Assembly (NCBI GenBank): GCA_046199005.1
Contig: CP176050.1
Coordinates: forward strand, 3,038,001-3,102,000
Source of the DNA: Ascidiimonas sp046199005
GTDB lineage: Bacteria > Bacteroidota > Bacteroidia > Flavobacteriales > Flavobacteriaceae
DNA: 64,000 bases
Direction: 5' to 3'
Numbering within the stretch: the first letter of the stretch is position 1; every line of letters begins with the position of its first letter. Both the position numbers and the translations under genes were made by a program. The notes below the pieces were generated by a model. It saw nothing but the letters and a program-made list of their open reading frames with translations. It was not told the DNA's origin and did no database searches. Below are positions 61,189 through 64,000 of this stretch, in pieces.

Positions 61189-62673
61189 TCAATCGAAGAT
61201 ATGTTTTTCATAGTCACGCCACCACTTTTCGATATCGACTTTTGGTTTTTTACAGATGTAAAGAGGAATTCCGTTTTCTTCACCAATAGCATATTTGTGG
61301 GTAATTATTTTTACCAATTGCACTTCTTCAAATACCTGTTCAACCGATGCTTTTTCATTACCTAGACTAATCCAAACATTTGCATTCTTGTTTCCGTAAC
61401 CCCATGTCCAGAAACTTCCATGTCTGCTTATTGGGTTTGGAAGATTGTATTGCTTTCCAAGTATTTTAAGCGCACCCGCTTCTCCATAATTTTCAGCCCA
61501 TAAAACACAGTTGTTTTTTTCTTCGAGGCTTAAGGATTGATATACACTATCTACCAGTTTTACTTGCTCATCCCAGCCAAACATATCTGCGTAATCTCCG
61601 GTAAGTTCTACTCTTCCATTTTTTTCTTCCAATCCTTTATACGCTATAAATTTCTCAATGTTAAGCACCGGGGTAGCTTCAGGGATCAACAAAATAGAAG
61701 GTATCATTAAAAGAACACAAATGACATAAATGAATGAAGGCTTTCGGGAAAGTAGCGCTTCTATTTTGACGGCTCCGCTTGCAAAAAGTACTGGATAGAT
61801 CGCAAAAAGGTAATACGCCTTTGAACTTAATATCCATAGGGTGAAAAATATGACCAGTGCGGCAATTCCGATAGCTTTATATTTTTTAAGCGTAACATCA
61901 GTCAGAAGGGCAATGATACCGAAAATACTGATGGTCAAAGTAAAAGGGAAGTTTAACTGTTCCAGCGCAAAATCCATCGGATTTATATCATTCAACTGTT
62001 TTTGACTTAATGATTCTAAATGCATTAAAAACGGAAAATCATACTGAATTTGCCAAAGTATATTAGGTAAAAATATCAATAGAGCTATAAATCCTGAAAT
62101 ATATAGCCATTTATCCCTGAATAGTTTTCCTTTTTCATAAAAGAATATCCCTGCAAAGACACCAAAGGCCCAAACTAACATTGTGTATTTGTTTAGTAAG
62201 CCTAAGCCTAGCGTTATTCCTGTGAAAATCAAAAACTTTTTGTCTTGTGATTTAATAAACCTTGTCAGGAAATAAAATCCCAGCGTCCAGAAAAACTGAT
62301 CAAATGCAACAGGCTGAAATAGGGTATGATTTCGAAAAAAAGGCCAGAAAGCTAATACACAAATGCCAGAAAGTAAAATACCCTTAGACTTACCTCCTAA
62401 CTCCTTAGCCATTAAACAACATAAAACAAGGATTCCCACACCAGCCAGTGTTGGAAAAAGCCTCATTCCCAAGAGAGAGTAATCGAATAGTAAATAAGAT
62501 ATTTTTCCAATGAACGCTATAAGGGGTGGGAATTCCATAAACCCCCAATTTAGATGCTCACTAACTGATAAATGTAGTAATTCATCTCTATGGAATCCGT
62601 AATGACGATTCCCAAAACATTGAATAACAAATTTGACAATTGCTAAAAAAAGAATTATTGGTAAATATCTCAT
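61189..62673 (-). CDS. GT39/ArnT-type membrane glycosyltransferase
   Basis: 494 aa with about ten membrane helices. The N-terminal loop YGFHRDELLHLSVSEHLNWGFMEFPPLIAFIGKISYL holds the acidic DE pair typical of the PMT_2 (dolichyl/polyprenyl-phosphate mannosyltransferase) family. Hydrophobic helices follow, then a C-terminal periplasmic part (residues about 350-494) with WAENYGEAGALKILGKQ. It transfers a sugar from a polyprenyl-phosphate carrier to an acceptor in the periplasm. The acceptor (lipid A, protein or glycan) is unknown. Confidence 0.82.
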   Translation of the reverse strand: MRYLPIILFLAIVKFVIQCFGNRHYGFHRDELLHLSVSEHLNWGFMEFPPLIAFIGKISYLLFDYSLLGMRLFPTLAGVGILVLCCLMAKELGGKSKGILLSGICVLAFWPFFRNHTLFQPVAFDQFFWTLGFYFLTRFIKSQDKKFLIFTGITLGLGLLNKYTMLVWAFGVFAGIFFYEKGKLFRDKWLYISGFIALLIFLPNILWQIQYDFPFLMHLESLSQKQLNDINPMDFALEQLNFPFTLTISIFGIIALLTDVTLKKYKAIGIAALVIFFTLWILSSKAYYLFAIYPVLFASGAVKIEALLSRKPSFIYVICVLLMIPSILLIPEATPVLNIEKFIAYKGLEEKNGRVELTGDYADMFGWDEQVKLVDSVYQSLSLEEKNNCVLWAENYGEAGALKILGKQYNLPNPISRHGSFWTWGYGNKNANVWISLGNEKASVEQVFEEVQLVKIITHKYAIGEENGIPLYICKKPKVDIEKWWRDYEKHIFD

Positions 62674-62978
62674 CTTGAAATTCAGCCTTCAGGCATTAAC
62701 TGTCTCTTTCAAAACTAACAAAGTTTAATGAAAATCGGTGCTAATTCTATAAAAGCTTCCTTACTAGGTGTTGCCCTCTTTAAGCATCTTTTCAGATTCA
62801 TTAGGTACGTTTGATACATTTTACTCTGAAAAATACACTTAATACTTTCGGAATCAAATATTTATAAAACATAAAGTGCTTTAATTTAGGTTATGGCATG
62901 CCAATACTGTACCTTACAAGATAGTGCAGTATTAACTCCGTGAGGTAAAAGAATCGCTTTGCGTCTAAATTCAGAATT
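62674..62978. other. Gene-free stretch before the zinc-ribbon gene
   Basis: About 305 bases between two divergent genes, with no clear coding frame. AT-rich; no strong promoter match was located. Confidence 0.4.
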
Positions 62979-63440
62979 ATGGAAAGTAAGAAAACGATTA
63001 GAGAATGCCCTCAATGTAAAGAAGACATTAAAGCAGATGCCATTAAGTGCAAGCATTGCGGATCGGCAGTCGCCCCGGAAAGATTGCCCCACGGCGGTAT
63101 TTGCACGTATTGCAAAGAAGAAATAAAAAAAGATGCCATTAAATGTAAACATTGTAAGTCAGATCTATCAGGTAATGCAGGTTGTGGTTGCAAAGGAGAT
63201 ACGCCAGGTAAAAAGGATACCGAAATGATAAGGACTATGCTAAGAATGGATAATTTTGGTTTTGGTCCTGATCCCAAATACAGGGCTTGTCAAAACACAT
63301 GTTCGTCTGATTTTTTTGATTGTTATACGGGTGCCAGCGATCCGCTTGGCCGCGATATTTGTAAAGCTTTTTTACACCTATGTTCGTTGCGATGTCAATT
63401 TGAAGATGATTTTGGTTCCGGAAGCTTATTCGGTATCTAA
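62979..63440 (+). CDS. Zinc-ribbon protein
   Basis: 153 aa. Two similar zinc ribbons are evident: CPQCKEDIKADAIKCKHCG (residues 10-28) and CTYCKEEIKKDAIKCKHC (about 42-59), each with two CxxC pairs. The C-terminal half has further cysteines (CGCKGD, CQNTCSSDFFDCYTG, CKAFLHLCSLRC), which may form disulphides or bind zinc. There is no signal peptide, so the protein is likely cytoplasmic. Function unknown. The MITE-like element starts nine bases after its stop. Confidence 0.75.
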   Translation: MESKKTIRECPQCKEDIKADAIKCKHCGSAVAPERLPHGGICTYCKEEIKKDAIKCKHCKSDLSGNAGCGCKGDTPGKKDTEMIRTMLRMDNFGFGPDPKYRACQNTCSSDFFDCYTGASDPLGRDICKAFLHLCSLRCQFEDDFGSGSLFGI

Positions 63441-63448
63441 CTAAAGAA

Positions 63449-63555
63449 CAGGCTGTCTCAAAACTAATTTTAGGTTCCTGCGAATGTTGCATCTGCATTT
63501 AATAAAAATGCCTATCTAAATTCGTAGTGCTCAATGGAGGTTTTGAGACGGTCTG
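63449..63555. mobile_element. 107-bp MITE-like element with IS1182-type ends
   Basis: The left end CAGGCTGTCTCAAAACT (63449-63465) and the right end GGTTTTGAGACGGTCTG (63539-63555) are inverted copies at 14 of 17 positions. They resemble the ends of the IS1182-type elements at 17146-17694. The interior (73 bases) has no coding capacity. No target duplication is clear. Confidence 0.7.
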
Positions 63556-63700
63556 ATAGTTTGAGGCTGTAGTTACATTACGTAACTATTTGCGCGTTTC
63601 AGTGTTAGTTACACGAAAGAGATCAAATTGCAATATATGGTGTCCAGATGTTTCCAAGGACTATAGAATAATATATGTAAGAAAGCACTAAGCATAACTC

Positions 63701-64000
63701 TTAATAAACTATAGTTAATGGATAAAGTTTTTTGATCTCAACTAATTGTTGTGGCGTGAGTTCGTTTAAGCCCACACCATATTTGTCCCTTGCCAGTTTA
63801 TCTCTTAAATTCTGTATTTCTCGATCAATGACTTCTTGCACTTCAATGTACTTCCTATACATTGCTTTTTTGTCTACTTTGATCGAAATTACTGATTTTG
63901 ATTTATTCTTTTCCCCGTATGATTTAATCCGCTTTCCTAAATCCTTCACAGCTACTTTTTGATCGTTTATAAAGATTTGATTCTTATCATCGATAGTTAT
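63701..64000 (-). CDS. exbD: Biopolymer transporter ExbD, C-terminal part, cut by window end
   Basis: The frame enters from beyond 64000 on the minus strand, and I translated it by hand: ITIDDKNQIFINDQKVAVKD, then LGKRIKSYGEKNKSKSVISI and KVDKKAMYRKYIEVQEVIDR. This is the periplasmic domain of ExbD (TolR-like), in which ISIKVD.....Y...I.V...I is conserved. The GTG at 63949 is an internal Val codon, not a start. With ExbB and TonB it couples the proton gradient to outer-membrane import. The tail RDKLARDKYGVGLNELTPQQ is the flavobacterial extension. The N-terminal membrane helix lies outside the window. Confidence 0.85.
   Translation of the reverse strand: MTIDDKNQIFINDQKVAVKDLGKRIKSYGEKNKSKSVISIKVDKKAMYRKYIEVQEVIDREIQNLRDKLARDKYGVGLNELTPQQLVEIKKLYPLTIVY

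Noticed and set aside
63949..63951. GTG at 63949 as the start of a small protein
   Set aside because: The reading frame continues upstream to the window end with ExbD-like sequence, so the GTG is an internal valine codon.

Overview
The window is chromosomal DNA of a Bacteroidota bacterium, most likely a marine-type Flavobacteriaceae. Supporting signs are three secreted proteins with the gliding-motility / type B type IX secretion (T9SS) C-terminal sorting domain, Bacteroidota promoter cores (TAnnTTTG), lack of Shine-Dalgarno sequences, flavobacterial-type ExbD and CtaA, and two GH16 glucanases. No rRNA, tRNA or CRISPR array was seen.

Layout. 1-6066: a cut-off glycosyltransferase, a TupA-like ATP-grasp protein, CCA-adding enzyme, haem A synthase, a pRiA4b ORF-3-like protein and a nucleoid-associated protein. 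6067-7416: gene-free, with dispersed palindromic repeats. 7417-8298: a lone GNAT gene between short direct repeats. 8299-20830: an AT-rich accessory island of about 12.5 kb. 20930-25638: barrel protein, DinB protein, a conserved hypothetical gene and an ABC exporter. 25665-33091: three tandem T9SS cargo genes. 33163-46168: housekeeping and envelope genes (uvrB, yitT-type, hsp20, sucC, Lon-domain, lysA, thioredoxin, M23 peptidase, class A beta-lactamase-like protein, S9 peptidase with an FGE-like tail). 46287-52948: Nudix, MFS, redox, regulator and small enzyme genes. 52949-54348: gene-free repeat region. 54349-62673: GH16, M50-like protease, GH16, esterase, PD40 lipoprotein, methyltransferase, hydrolase and GT39, all on the minus strand. 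The end holds a zinc-ribbon protein, a 107-bp MITE-like element and a cut-off exbD.

The island at 8299-20830 is the most unusual part. Apart from an IS110-family transposase and transposase relics, every gene in it points the same way. Most are single small genes. At least seven units begin with GTT plus a unit-specific sequence and end, near the stop codon, with the inverted copy of that sequence ending in AAC. Between units lie imperfect palindromes of the form AAC-stem-loop-stem-AAACC-GTT. This is the architecture of integron gene cassettes and attC sites, yet no integron integrase is visible in the window. An IS110-family element sits inside one of the attC-like sites. Internally deleted IS1182-type elements end exactly at the CC|GTT boundary of five units. 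I regard it as a cassette array, or something very like one, that insertion sequences have repeatedly used as a target.
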